This document shows positions 36,868-48,061 of a stretch of DNA of 64,000 nucleotides, piece after piece. A model generated the notes under the pieces. That model was not told the origin of the DNA. It worked only from the letters and a program-made list of their open reading frames with translations, and ran no database searches. The stretch's first letter is position 1, and every line of letters starts with the position of its first letter. The stretch lies in the NCBI GenBank assembly GCA_905221605.1, contig CAJNDS010002100.1:263501-327500 (forward strand). Reading direction: 5' to 3'. The position numbers and the translations under genes were made by a program. Source of the DNA: Symbiodinium natans. Lineage: Eukaryota > Sar > Dinophyceae > Suessiales > Symbiodiniaceae.

Positions 36868-37787
36868 CTTGTTTTGTGGTTCGCGGTTCTGAACCTTAAG
36901 CCTTAAGCCTCTCAACCCCCGAACTCTCAACCAAGCCCCGAACCTTAGACCCCAAGCCCCAAGCCCTCAAATGAGGGGTACCATGGGGCGACTGCGCCCT
37001 CATGGTTGTTCTAAGCGCGCCTGTAGTAATGAACTTTATATCATAGGGGGCCCGCTAGAAAACAAGGACTTTTAAAAGGGATCCTGCCCAGAAAGGCCGC
37101 TGTTGAAGGCTCAAGCCTAAGCCCTACAACGCCTTACCCACACATGACACCCCTAATCACCCTAAATTACATTAAGTTCCCACAAATACCCAGATCGTCC
37201 GGAAAGGCCGGCCAAGAACCAACCCTGGCTCTCCGGTCCTCCTTGCTCAGCGCTCTGTCGAAGGCTGCGTTTCCGGGTTTACGAGGACTCGGTCGGTTCA
37301 TGTTTCAGTTCTCCAGGGGTTCGAAAGGCACGAGAATGGAAATAGACGGCTGTAGTACGAATTTCGTTTGTTATCGGTGTGGGCTGCTTTTCTATCTCCA
37401 TTAGGCAGACAAAAAGGTTGCTCTTTTACTCCCAAAGCTACAGAGGGATGCTGGAGGTTTAAAGTTCAGGCCTGGGGCTTCGGGAAGTTTTCAGGTGTGC
37501 AGAGCTTTAGTCAGAGGATAACCAATGATCATAAGACTTCTACATATAATCCAGAGAGTGGGCCACTGATGGGTCCTGATGGGTCTGTGTCTGGGATTTC
37601 TCAGCGGAAGCTTAGGGCAACTGCGGGGTCCGGAGCTGCGTTGGGGAACGCTGCGAGCGCCAACTGTTGGATCGTGAATCTTGGGTCTGTGTGTAGGACA
37701 AGAAGTTCAAGTTTGACTTACTTGGCTTACTTGGTAATCCCCCCCCCCCCCCGACCCCCACCCCCCCACGCCGCCAAAAACCCCACC
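36868..37787. other. Unique sequence, no recognised gene
   Basis: Frames at 37144-37404 and 37368-37787 have no domain. A C12 run lies near 37739. The end of the second frame contains the exon at 37788. Confidence 0.4.
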
Positions 37788-37884
37788 CAACCCCTTCAAG
37801 AACAGCTCCAGGTGCTCCGATGGACGGAAGCACTTGACATTTTCGCAAAGGTGACGGAGGCCGTGTTTGAGCAAGGGCTTAGAA
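37788..37884 (+). CDS. PPR-like exon, B helix
   Basis: LQEQLQVLRWTEALDIFAKV fits RW.EAL.(I/L)F..(M/V), a PPR B helix. It ends at AGAAG|GTTTAGGG, where the telomeric repeat supplies the GT. Confidence 0.5.
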
Positions 37885-37970
37885 GGTTTAGGGTTTAGGG
37901 TTTTAGGGTTGAGTTTAGGGTCTAGGGTTTGGGGTTTAGAGGGTTTAGGGTTTAGGGTTTACGGTCCACG
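37885..37970 (+). repeat. Degenerate telomeric array, TTTAGGG orientation
   Basis: About 12 units, starting exactly at the proposed donor. Confidence 0.85.
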
Positions 37971-38189
37971 GTTTAGAAAGTTTAAGGGGCTTTTGGCTTT
38001 TGGGGTTCGCGGTTTTGGGGTTTGGGGACTAGGTGCATGGGGTTTTGAGGTGCTTAGACAGGGGTTGGGGTGTCAAGAGCACCACCGGCTTTGAGGGTCA
38101 TGTTGCTCTTGGATGTTTGAATGGGGTGTAGCGTCCCTAAACCCCAAACCCTACCTAAACCCTAAACCCTAAACCCGAAACCCTAAACC

Positions 38190-39017
38190 GTTTAGGACGT
38201 AGGGTTCAGGGCTAGTACGGACAGTTATCATGGCTTGGGGCTTAAGATTTGCATGGCGTAAGTTGCTTGTGGATCTTGTTCTGATTGCAGTTCCCTCCAA
38301 GACAGTCAACCCTAAACCCGAAACCATAAACTCCCAACTCCAAATCGTGCACCCGAAACCGTGTGTTGGTTTCTTGCAGTTCTTCTCTCATTGCTCCAGG
38401 ATTAAGCTTGCCCCGAGAAATGAGAGGAGGGGCCCTGCGTGCAGCCCCCCCCAAACTTTCCAAGCCTTTAAACTCCCTCCAAGCTTCCAAAAACCCTAAG
38501 CCCTAAACAGGCGAGGGTGCCGCTGACCCTAAGCATGGGTGCTCGAGCCTTCCGGGCAGGGCTCCAGCCCTAAACCGAAATCACACCTGCGGCCCGGGGA
38601 GGGTAAAGCCTGGACTTAACTGTGTCATACACGACAATAGCGTAGCCATATAGAGTATTTCCCAAATTCAACGACCATCATTTCTGGGCATCGCCCTTTT
38701 GGAGATGCTGCCAAGAACGGGCTTTTTTCTGGAAGCGCTATGTATGCTCAATGCGCCGGAACGAAGTGCACATTTCTCACCTCTCCAGCGATCATTTACT
38801 CGGCGCCCCTACAGGCAGGGCCACGACAGTAGGGGCCGCCCGCGGCCTCTGCTACCCTTGCCGTGTGCTGCCCATCTGGCTGAGAACAAGGGCACCCCCC
38901 CCCCCCTGCTAGGGGGCAAATTGAGAATATGCAGGGGCTAGGGGGCGGGGCATCAGAATGGCACAAGGCGAGCGGCCTGGGTGCCTGTTAGCACCAGCGA
39001 GCCACTCCTCCGACACA
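38190..39017. other. Unique sequence, no recognised gene
   Basis: Short frames on both strands, none with a domain. A C12 run lies near 38896. Confidence 0.4.
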
Positions 39018-39127
39018 CCCTAAACCCTAAACCCTAAACCCTAAACCCTAAACCCTAAACCCTAAACCCTAAACCCTAAACCCTAAACCCTAAACCCTAA
39101 ACCCTAAACCCCAAACCCCAAAACCCA
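39018..39127 (-). repeat. Telomeric array, CCCTAAA orientation
   Basis: About 15 units ending in CCCCAAA variants. Confidence 0.97.
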
Positions 39128-39137
39128 AGTAGGTCGA

Positions 39138-39220
39138 CGATCGGTGCCGGGCCAGCATCCTTCAAGCGCTGCCGAGCCGCTGGGCACGGGCGCTCGGCCG
39201 CCTTGTCGGCATTGCGAGTG
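39138..39220 (+). CDS. PPR-like exon, B helix
   Basis: RASILQALPSRWARALGRLV then GIAS fits SRW.RAL..L of a PPR B helix. It lies in the 108-bp gap between a CCCTAAA array and a TTTAGGG array. Confidence 0.45.
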
Positions 39221-39235
39221 TCTAAGGGTGTCTTG

Positions 39236-39365
39236 GGTTTAGGGTTTAGGGTTTAGGGTTTAGGGTTTAGGGTCTAGGGTTTAGGGTTTAGGGTTTAGGG
39301 TGGTTTAGGGTTTTGGGTTTAGGGTGATTTAGGGTTTAGAAATAGGGTGGTTTAGGGTTTATAGG
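39236..39365 (+). repeat. Telomeric array, TTTAGGG orientation, degenerating
   Basis: About 18 units; the later ones carry GGTGGTTTAGGG and TATAGGG variants. Confidence 0.93.
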
Positions 39366-39390
39366 GTCTATAAACAGGGGTTCCAGGGTT

Positions 39391-39923
39391 TATATGCGCC
39401 AGCATAGGCGCACCCCCCCCCTCCCCCCCCCTTGGTATCCCCCCCCCCCCCCCGTGGTTCATGGTGGGTTTTGGGGTCCCCTCCCCTCCCCCCCCCCCCG
39501 TGGTTCATGGTCCCTGGTTCATGGGTTTGTGGTTTAGGGGTTGAGGGTTAAGCTGTAGAGTTCAGGATTTTCACTCTGGTCCATTGGTTCATTGTGGGTT
39601 TAGAGTTTAATTCGGGTTCAAGGTTTGGGGTAATGGTAGGTTTACGGTTTCCCCTCTCCCCCCTGTGGTTCGTGCTGAGTTTACGCTACAGGTTCAGGTT
39701 AAAGCGGCTAAGGTTTCGGGTTTACCCTTCTCCCTCCTGTCGTTCATTGGTGGGTTTAGGTTTTAGGGCTTAGGGTTCAGGGTGTGGTGTTTAGGCTGAG
39801 GTTTCTCTGTCCTCCACCGTAGTCCGTGGCGTTTTTAGGGTTAACAGGCAGGGTTTGGGGGGGGATGCCGGGGGGGGGGATACCATGGGGGGGGGTCGAT
39901 TATGCGCAACGCAGGCGCATATA
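39391..39923. mobile_element. 533-bp inverted-repeat element with C/G-run termini
   Basis: The left end TATATGCGCCAGCATAGGCG is followed by long C runs and TTGGTATCCCC. The right end has GGGGATACCAT, a G run and CGCAACGCAGGCGCATATA, the inverted equivalent, giving terminal inverted repeats of about 60 bp. Between them, about six variants of GTGGTTCATGGTGGGTTT form a degenerate tandem. No transposase. A fragment of the interior recurs at about 3285-3345. Confidence 0.6.
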
Positions 39924-40100
39924 GGGTTTATACGGTTTCTGGGGTTTAACGATTTTAAAACTTTGGGGTAAGTACACGATATGCCAGGAGTGCCACCACA
40001 GAAATGATACAGCTCCCCAACTCCACGCTTTAGATGCTTTAGACCGCAAAGGTTAATTCCCCCTCGAAAACCCTAAGCCCCAAACCCTACGCGCTACACC

Positions 40101-40240
40101 CCAAACCCTAAACCCTAAACCCTAAACCCTAAACCCTAAACCCTAATCCCTAAACCCTAAACCCTAAACCCTAAACCCTAAACCCTAAACCCTAAACCCT
40201 AAACCCTAAACCCTAAACCCTAATCCCTAAACCCTAGACC
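40101..40240 (-). repeat. Telomeric array, CCCTAAA orientation
   Basis: About 20 units with CCCTAAT variants. Confidence 0.97.
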
Positions 40241-40244
40241 GTTC

Positions 40245-40325
40245 CCCCAATTCATGTACGAGGCCTTCTCTCGGGCCCTCCGCCGGGAAATCGGTCGCTG
40301 GCAGCTGCAGCTTGGCTCTGGAGGT
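40245..40325 (+). CDS. PPR-like exon candidate
   Basis: FMYEAFSRALRREIGRWQLQ has a GRWQ motif like a PPR B helix start, but the following residues drift and a TGA closes the frame. It lies between CCCTAAA (left) and TTTAGGG (40341, right) arrays. Weak. Confidence 0.25.
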
Positions 40326-40529
40326 TGACTCAATAAGGCTTTAGGGTTTAGGGTTTAGGGTTTAGGGTATCGCAAAAACTGCAACCCTAAAACCTGCAAG
40401 TATTTCTGATTCTCTATATGATCCGCAGAAGCGTCTACACATGATTCGTGCCCGTCTTCACTACTTTGCTTGTTTGTTTTTGTTGTGGTGGGGGGTCGGG
40501 GGGGAGGGACCTCTGTATAAGAAATCCTA

Positions 40530-40629
40530 CCCTAAACCCTAAACCCTAAACCCTAAACCCTAAACCCTAAACCCTAAACCCTAAACCCTAAACCCTAAAC
40601 CCTAAACCCTAAACCCTAAACCCTAAACC
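40530..40629 (-). repeat. Telomeric array, CCCTAAA orientation
   Basis: About 14 pure units. Confidence 0.97.
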
Positions 40630-40751
40630 TCTCAATCATTCTTTGTTCGTTTGGAGGGGTGGGCCGTTTCAACTTAGGGATGATGGGGTTGTTTTGGGAG
40701 TGGTCTGGTCCGAGGCTGCCATTTTGCTCCTGTTTAGGGTTTTGGGTCGGG

Positions 40752-40914
40752 GTTTAGGGTTTATAGGGTCTATAGGGTCTATAGGGTTTATAGGGTTTAT
40801 AGGGTTTATAGGGTTTATAGGGTTTATAGGGTTTATAGGGTTTATAGGGTTTATAGGGTTTATAGGGTTTATAGGGTTTATAGGGTTTATAGGGTTTATA
40901 GGGTTTATAGGGTT
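40752..40914 (+). repeat. (TTTATAGGG)n 9-bp telomere-derived array
   Basis: About 18 copies of a 9-mer, TTTAGGG with TA inserted. Because 9 is a multiple of 3, it is open in both directions (Phe-Ile-Gly or Ile-Asn-Pro repeats), which is an artefact. Confidence 0.97.
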
Positions 40915-41130
40915 AACGGTTCGGGATTTAGGGTTGAGAGCACTTTTCCGGGGCGAGGGCCCTTCCTGAAGATCTTCTTTCAGTTTCGCGCTCAACCCTC
41001 AACCTAAACCCTAAACCCTAAACCCTAATCCTCAAGCCCTAAACCCTAAATCCTAAACCCTCACCTAAACCTTGAGGCGGCGGGCGCTTGCCAGGACCAC
41101 CTGCGCCTTGGGGTTTCGTGTTCGGAGTTT

Positions 41131-41422
41131 ACCTGAAGGTTCCTGATAACAGTACCTATAACCATATTAGGGGCTTATAAGTGCAGTTATAAGTACAGAT
41201 ATAATTGGTTAGTAAGTACTATAACTGTACCTATAACTGTACCTATAACCATATTCGGGGCTTGTAAGTGCAGCTTTAGGTACAGTTATAATTGGTTAGT
41301 AAGTACCCTAAACCCTAAACCCTAAACCCTAAACCCTAAACCCTAAACCCTAAACCCTAAACCCTAAACCCTAAACCCTAAACCCTAAACCCTAAACCCT
41401 AAACCCTAAACCTTCAAGTAGG
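41131..41422. mobile_element. Family-1 MITE, internally duplicated and broken by a CCCTAAA array
   Basis: The left end is ACCTGAAGGTTCCTG. The interior unit from GTACCTATAACCATATT to TTGGTTAGTAAGTAC occurs twice in tandem (41149-41218, 41225-41306). Where other copies continue ACCATGAACCTCC, this one enters CCCTAAA repeats (41306-41413) and then ends TTCAAGTAGGG. Confidence 0.65.
41306..41413 (-). repeat. Telomeric array, CCCTAAA orientation, inside a MITE terminus
   Basis: About 15 pure units. Confidence 0.97.
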
Positions 41423-41482
41423 GAGCCACGTTGGCCACGCCTCAGGCATCTGAGATCCCTGAAGGCCTCGATGTCCTGCAAG

Positions 41483-41551
41483 GGTTTAGGGTTTAGGGTT
41501 TAGGGTTTGGGGTTTAGGGTTTAGGGTTTAGGGTTTAGGGTTTCGGGTTTA
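41483..41551 (+). repeat. Telomeric array, TTTAGGG orientation
   Basis: About 10 units with one TTTGGGG. Confidence 0.95.
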
Positions 41552-41815
41552 GTCGGCCCAGCAAAACCTACCCGCGGAACACCTTTGCCAACCCCCTCCC
41601 ACCCCCCCAAGTTGTTCCAAGCGTCCTGAGGGTCCGACGTGCCCAAGATGTCTGTCGTTTGGCGATTTAAGGGTTGTTCCTGAAGTGACCTTGGAAGATC
41701 TGGAATTCTTGTTGCTATTACTTGAAGCGTCATGCGAAGATTTCAGGGGATATTCCTCTCAAGCTTGCCACCATTTTGGCAGCCCTGCTCTCTGATAATA
41801 CTGACCTCGCTAAGC

Positions 41816-42698
41816 ATGGCGTTTGTGGATGTGTTTGCGACTTATCGATCCCTTGAGCTTCACGGGCAGCCTTGGGACCAGCCGTGGGGAGTCACACCCT
41901 ACCAGGTTCCCCCACGCCTCAATCGGCTGCTCTACGGCAGCCTGACTTTGTCAGAGTCCGTGTCCGAGAATGGCTCGGAGGACTATGGGAGCTCCGGCAG
42001 TGGAGATGTAGGTCGCTTGGAGTTGGATGGCAGCCCGTCCACAAATGAGCCAATGTATGTGGCGATTATGCCTCCTCCTGGCCTGAGCCAGGACATCGGT
42101 GACGTGGCAAAGGCTTACCCAGTGGGCCAGCGTGCCTCACTCGGTCTACCCATCCTGGCTTCTCCTAGTGGCTTCGCCAACAAGATTAATACCCCCCCCC
42201 CCGACTCCTTCCAGCACCAGGCCAGAAGCAGCGCAACTTCCAGAACTTCAACTTTGCCATCATCTTTAAAGGCTATGACCTGGAGAAGCATGCCGCCTTC
42301 GAGCTTGTCCCTCGCTTAATCGGCCGCAATGGCGACAACATGAAGAAAATCTACAGAACTGGGGTTGACGTACGCGTTCGTGGTCGCGGGAGTGGCTGGA
42401 AGGAAGTCAAGTCACCCCATGGCAACTGCGAAAGTGATGAACCGCTCCAGTTGGCTGTTTCGTGCCGTTCGGGGGAGATCAGGGAAGCGGTGTCCCTGGA
42501 TTGGGGAACAAGTGTTAACGTTCTTTGGGCCTTAGACAACCGTGAAGTCCTTTTGCAACCCTTTATATCCCTATAGGGCCCCCAACTCCACTCAGGTTCA
42601 AGGAGACAATGGTGCTGGTGAAAGGCATCGCGCAGCACTTCTGCCGCTTCTGTCACCAACGAAAGCTGGACTGCGTGGAGCTGTACGTGGTGCAGTAG
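41816..42698 (+). CDS. KH-domain RNA-binding protein with apparent frameshift and one intron
   Basis: Residues from the ATG at 41816 read MAFVDVFATYRSLELHGQPW then a Ser/Gly/Pro-rich linker. After a C11 run (about 42192-42202) coding continues in another frame: FNFAIIFKGYDLEKHAAFEL, then LVPRLIGRNGDNMKKIYRTG with the GxxG loop (GRNG, about 42322) of a KH domain that binds single-stranded RNA, then VDVRVRGRGSGWKEV. One base fewer in the C run would join the frames, so this is either an assembly/homopolymer error or a real frameshift. A second exon, about 42596-42698, reads FKETMVLVKGIAQHFCRFCH to a TAG stop. The intron (about 42488-42595) has GT near its start, and a G at both borders makes the exact junction ambiguous. 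KH proteins with such an insert after GxxG are, as I recall, common in dinoflagellates. Earlier ATG at 41732 is possible. Confidence 0.75.
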
Positions 42699-43377
42699 AG
42701 GCTGGGGGTTCATCTGGAAACTTTTTTTGTTAGGGACCCCAATCACTATATAATGTAAGCCTAGATGCAAAGATATCACCCATAGAACTTCATATCTTGA
42801 GGGCACCCAAAGCCGTGTGGCTCATCCCAGTATGTCATAGTGTTGGGCCATGATGCGTTAATTAGACGGCAGTAGCCACACAGCAATACTTGCAACTAGA
42901 TTGTGCTGATACATGTTGACAGTACGTGTGTGCCCGTGTATACTTGTTGATACTCAGTTTCCTCATTCATGTTCATGCAATTGTATTACTCCCAAGTGCA
43001 GAGTCATGATTTTTTTTCATCTGGTGCGTGGCTGCCCTTTTGCGACAATTGCGGCGGAATCACGCTTCCGATAGAGCCGCGAATCCACGGGGAGTCGCAG
43101 TAGGTATAGGCAGTCACTCCCTGTTGGACTCAGCAGCCGGGGCCAGCGGTATCTGTTCATGCTAGCGATCGACAACATGTAGTCGGTTTTAGCGTTGTAA
43201 CTATCAGACGCCACAAGGTGTGTACCGGTCACTGGCCAACGCGCTCCGTCGCGGCTCTGCCACCAGCAATTAGGACCGCATGCAACGATCAGGAAACTGT
43301 TTGACAGGGGTGCAGGGCAAGCGAAGCACCGATGGATCCCAGAGCTTGGCAGCCCCCGATTTGTAGACGCGCAGTGT
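42699..43377. other. 3' flank of KH gene, unique sequence
   Basis: AT-richer sequence, no recognisable polyadenylation signal (as expected in dinoflagellates), and a minus-strand 71-codon frame at 43017-43232 without features. Confidence 0.4.
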
Positions 43378-44082
43378 TAGGGTTTAGGTTTAGGGTATGG
43401 GGCCACTGCCCGAATACCCCCAGAAGCCTGTGAAACTTATCCTTCGGTGAGTCGCGCCGGATGGCCTGCGCCCGTAGAACCATGGTGCACCTGATCAAGG
43501 GCTCGATGCCACCTGAAGCTGTGAGTTGCAGGTGTGTTTTCAGCTGCTAACTTGAACTGCGAGCTGCGACATCTCTGTGGCATCTTGCCTAATGTAACAC
43601 GTGGGATCTTTAGCCTGAGGTTTGAAAAAACAAAACCTCTTCCAGTTCCCATTTCATTCGGCTCTGGGTTAGGCCACGGCGTGAATGGATGCAAGCGAGC
43701 AAACTGCTCGTCACCGCACCAGAAGACAAGGAAAGGAAGGAGCCAAGCGAAGCGCCTGGCCGAACCCTGTCTGTAGGCTTGCAGGGTTAGGGTTTAGGTT
43801 TAGGGTTTAGGGCCATTGCCCGCATAGCCACAGAAGCCCCGACACTTATCCTTCGGTGAGACGTGCCGGATGGCCTGCGCCCGTAGAACCACGGTGCACC
43901 TGATCAAGGGCTCGATGTCGCCCAGAAGCCGCGAACCTGCGGTCATCTCTGTGGCATCTTGCCTAATGTAACATTTGGGGTCTTGTGGATGATGTTTGCC
44001 AAAGCAAATCACCTTATCCATTTCCATCTCATGCGGCTCAGTGGTTCACCCACGGCATGAATGGATGCAAGCGAGCAAAATG
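43378..44082. repeat. Two tandem diverged copies of a unit of about 300 bp
   Basis: Copy 1 about 43378-43706, copy 2 about 43787-44082. Shared blocks include CTTATCCTTCGGTGAG, CGGATGGCCTGCGCCCGTAG, GGTGCACCTGATCAAGGGCT, TCTCTGTGGCATCTTGCCTA and GAATGGATGCAAGCGAGC. Each starts with TTAGGTTTAGGG. Minus-strand frames cross both, but the protein is not recognised and the frames are not conserved in phase. Confidence 0.85.
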
Positions 44083-44087
44083 AACTC

Positions 44088-44205
44088 GTGCATCTCTACT
44101 GTACAGTATACTCTACAGTACAATATACTATATAGTATAGTATATTATATAGTACAGTATACTATAGTAATAGTATATAGTATAGTATAGTATACTATAC
44201 TCGTA
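44088..44205. repeat. TATAGTA-type palindromic AT-rich repeat
   Basis: Dense CTATAGTAT/ATACTATAG motifs able to fold on themselves, immediately after the second 300-bp copy. Confidence 0.85.
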
Positions 44206-45581
<1,376 letters not shown>

Positions 45582-45958
45582 CATGGCCAAAAGCCCGGGA
45601 GTTTGTGCGCTTTGCAGCAAGAACGGTTTCCTCCTCCTGGTGCAAGTTACGCACACTCTGCGGCTGTGGCATGCTTGACCTTGGTGCTCATTCACAAAGC
45701 ACTTCTGTGCCACTGTCCCCTTGTTTTCCCCTGTAGAATCGGTAGGGTTAAGAACCTCCAAAACCCGAAGCTGTAGCTCCTGAACCTGCAAGCCAAATCC
45801 CACCCTAAACCCTTAAACCCTAAACCCCTAAACACCAAGCTCCTCACCCCTAAGCCCCAAACCCTAAAACCCCCGAACCCCAAACTCCCAAACCCCAACC
45901 CCCAACCCCCAACCCCGAACCCCAAACCTCAACCCTACAAACCCTAAATCTCCTGAAG

Positions 45959-46048
45959 CCTGAGTGGCTCCCAGCGGAGGCCTCCCAGTGGGAGCCCGCG
46001 CTCGGCCTGCTCGGCCGCGCCTCGCCGCGGACCCGGGATGAGGCACCG
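45959..46048 (+). CDS. PPR-like exon, B helix
   Basis: PEWLPAEASQWEPALGLLGR fits (S)QW..AL.LL of a PPR B helix. The exon-like segment runs into TTTAGGG repeats at 46051. Confidence 0.5.
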
Positions 46049-46050
46049 AG

Positions 46051-46086
46051 GGTTTAGGGTTTAGGGTTTAGGGTTTAGGGTTTAGG
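46051..46086 (+). repeat. Short TTTAGGG array
   Basis: Five units directly after the exon-like segment. Confidence 0.9.
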
Positions 46087-46189
46087 CTCTCCCGAAACCC
46101 TGGAGACGAAATGGACATGCCTTCCTGGCTGCGAGCCTAAGAGCCCTCAACCTCAAAACCAAGACCCTGGCCTACAGAAAAGGCCCCAT

Positions 46190-46337
46190 ACAGGACCCAG
46201 GGCAGGCCCGATTCCTTTTAGGGTTTAGGGTTTGCAGGGACCCAGAGTGGGCTTTCTTCCTCTTTTTTTGGGGTTTAGGTTCTCTTTAAAAACCCCTTTT
46301 GTGCCAAAAGGTGCACCTTTTGCTTGCTACGTTACTC
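46190..46337. mobile_element. Family-3 MITE with duplicated head around TTTAGGG units
   Basis: GGACCCAGGGCAGGCCCGATTCC, then GTTTAGGGTTT, then the head again (GGGACCCAGAGTGGGC), then the usual body (GGGGTTTAGGTTCTC, AAAAGGTGCACC) and a terminal ACTCTTGGGCC. Confidence 0.5.
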
Positions 46338-46365
46338 TTGGGCCTAGCATGTCATGGCAGGAATA

Positions 46366-46625
46366 CCAGAAGTGAGCGACATGTAGTGGAGTTCCAGAAG
46401 TGAGCGACATGTAGTGGAGTGCCCACGTCGGGTTCAGGTTCGAGGGTTTGGGGTGGAGTGCCCATGTCGGGTTCAGGGTTTCGGGTTTAGGGTTTTGGAG
46501 GGTTTTGGAGGGTTTTGGAGGGTTTTGGAGGGGTTTTGGAGGGTTTTGGAGGGTTTTGGAGGGTTTGGGGTTTAGGGTTTAGGGTGTAGGGTGTAGGGTT
46601 TATTTAGGGTTTAGGGTTTAGGAGA
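46366..46625 (+). repeat. Nested short tandem repeats and degenerate telomeric DNA
   Basis: A 27-bp unit around AGTGAGCGACATGTAGTGGA occurs twice, GTGCCCA(C/T)GTCGGGTTCAGG occurs twice, and an 11-bp GGGTTTTGGAG unit occurs about seven times before TTTAGGG units. Confidence 0.9.
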
Positions 46626-46666
46626 TTAGTGTCCGGAACCCCCACTATAAGAGCCTTTCACGCGCA

Positions 46667-46723
46667 GCGACGGAGGTGACCTGCACAGCGGTGCTGAGCG
46701 CAGCCAGGCGCTCTGCTTTTCAG
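46667..46723 (+). CDS. PPR-like exon, A helix
   Basis: ATEVTCTAVLSAARRSAFQ matches EVT.TA(V/I)LSA of a PPR A helix. Followed by CAG|GTTTGAAG, a possible donor, and a long CCCTAAA array. Confidence 0.45.
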
Positions 46724-46742
46724 GTTTGAAGACTTTTGGCAC

Positions 46743-47044
46743 CTAAACCCTAAACCCTAAACCCTAAACCCTAAACCCTAAACCCTAAACCCTAAACCCG
46801 AAACCCTAAACCCTAAACCCTAAACCCTAAACCCTAAACCCTAAACCCTAAACCCTAAACCCTAAACCCTAAACCCTAAACCCTAAACCCTAAACCCTAA
46901 ACCCTAAACCCTAAACCCTAAACCCTAAACCCTAAACCCTAAACCTAACCCTAAACCCTAAACCCTAAACCCTAAACCCTAAACCCTAAACCCTAAACCC
47001 TAAACCCTAAGCCCTAAACCCTAAACCCTAAACCCTAAACCCTA
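46743..47044 (-). repeat. Telomeric array, CCCTAAA orientation
   Basis: About 43 units, nearly pure, with a 6-bp CCTAAC slip near 46945. Confidence 0.98.
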
Positions 47045-47178
47045 TGGGGTATTGGGTCCTTGCGGAGGGCCTCCGGTGCTTGGCCAATGGCCTTGGCCTT
47101 GCTCGCCGCCATGGAGCCAGGCGCAGAACATTCTTGTGGAATCTAAGTGCCTCCTTGTTTTGCAAAAAGGGGGCTTCG

Positions 47179-47249
47179 GGTTTAGGGTTTAGGGTTTAGG
47201 GTTAAGGTTTTAGGGTTTAAGGTTTATGGTTTAGGGTTTAGGGTTTATC
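47179..47249 (+). repeat. Telomeric array, TTTAGGG orientation
   Basis: About 10 units with TTATGG and TTAAGG variants. The 134-bp segment before it is exon-like in size and GC but not assignable. Confidence 0.93.
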
Positions 47250-47399
47250 CTAAGTGAATGGGTTATTTCGTGGCCAGTCGTGAACGTTGGAGGAAAGCGT
47301 ATGAATGACGCACAGCGCTGATGAATCACGCACGATCCATAGTTTAGCCTCCATAATCATAAGCAATATCATAGTTCATATTATCATCAAAATCATTGT

Positions 47400-47975
47400 C
47401 ATACATTGCTGTATGGTCTGTTGCTATATGGTTAGATTGTTATAGTGTTATATGGTTCTGTTGCTATATGGTTATACTGCTATATTTATTGTTATATTGT
47501 TATATTGTCATATTGTCATATTGTTATATTGTTATATTGTTATATTGTTATATGGTTTTATTGTTATATTGTTATATTGTTTTATTGTTATATTGTTATA
47601 TTGTTATATTGTTATATTGTTGTATTGTGGTATTGTTATATTGTTATATTGTGATATTGTTATATTGTTATATGTTTTTTTATGGTTATATGGTTATGTG
47701 GTTATATGGTTATATTGTTATATTGTTATATGGTTATATTGTTATATTGTTGTATTGTTATATTGTTATATTGTTGTATTGTTGTATTGTTGTATTGTTG
47801 TATTGTCGTATTGTTGTATTGTTGTATGGTTATATTGCTATGCCGTTCTATTGTTATATTGTTACAACGTTATATCGTTCTATCGTTATATCGCTGTATT
47901 GCTTTTTTTTATGTCATTGCTATACTGTTGTCGTGCTGTATTTCTTGCACTATTATTTGATTGTTATACTCTTCT
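47400..47975 (+). repeat. (ATTGTTAT)n octamer satellite
   Basis: About 70 variants of an 8-bp unit (TATTGTTA, TATGGTTA, TATTGTTG). Three frames stay open (Ile/Val/Leu/Tyr/Cys-rich) and mimic a membrane protein; this is an artefact of the repeat. Confidence 0.95.
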
Positions 47976-48061
47976 ACTGCTATAATCCCTGAACCCCACA
48001 CTGCTCAGCACAGCCCCAAGCCCGGAAGCCAACGAGTGCGGTGGGAGGGCGCCTGCACCCT

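Noticed and set aside
40643-40995. Phe-Ile-Gly and Ile-Asn-Pro repeat proteins
   Set aside because: A 9-bp telomere-derived tandem repeat is open on both strands by arithmetic.
47396-47992. 198- and 177-codon Ile/Val/Leu/Tyr/Cys-rich frames resembling a membrane protein
   Set aside because: All three frames are open because the DNA is an 8-bp ATTGTTAT satellite; the protein pattern follows the repeat.
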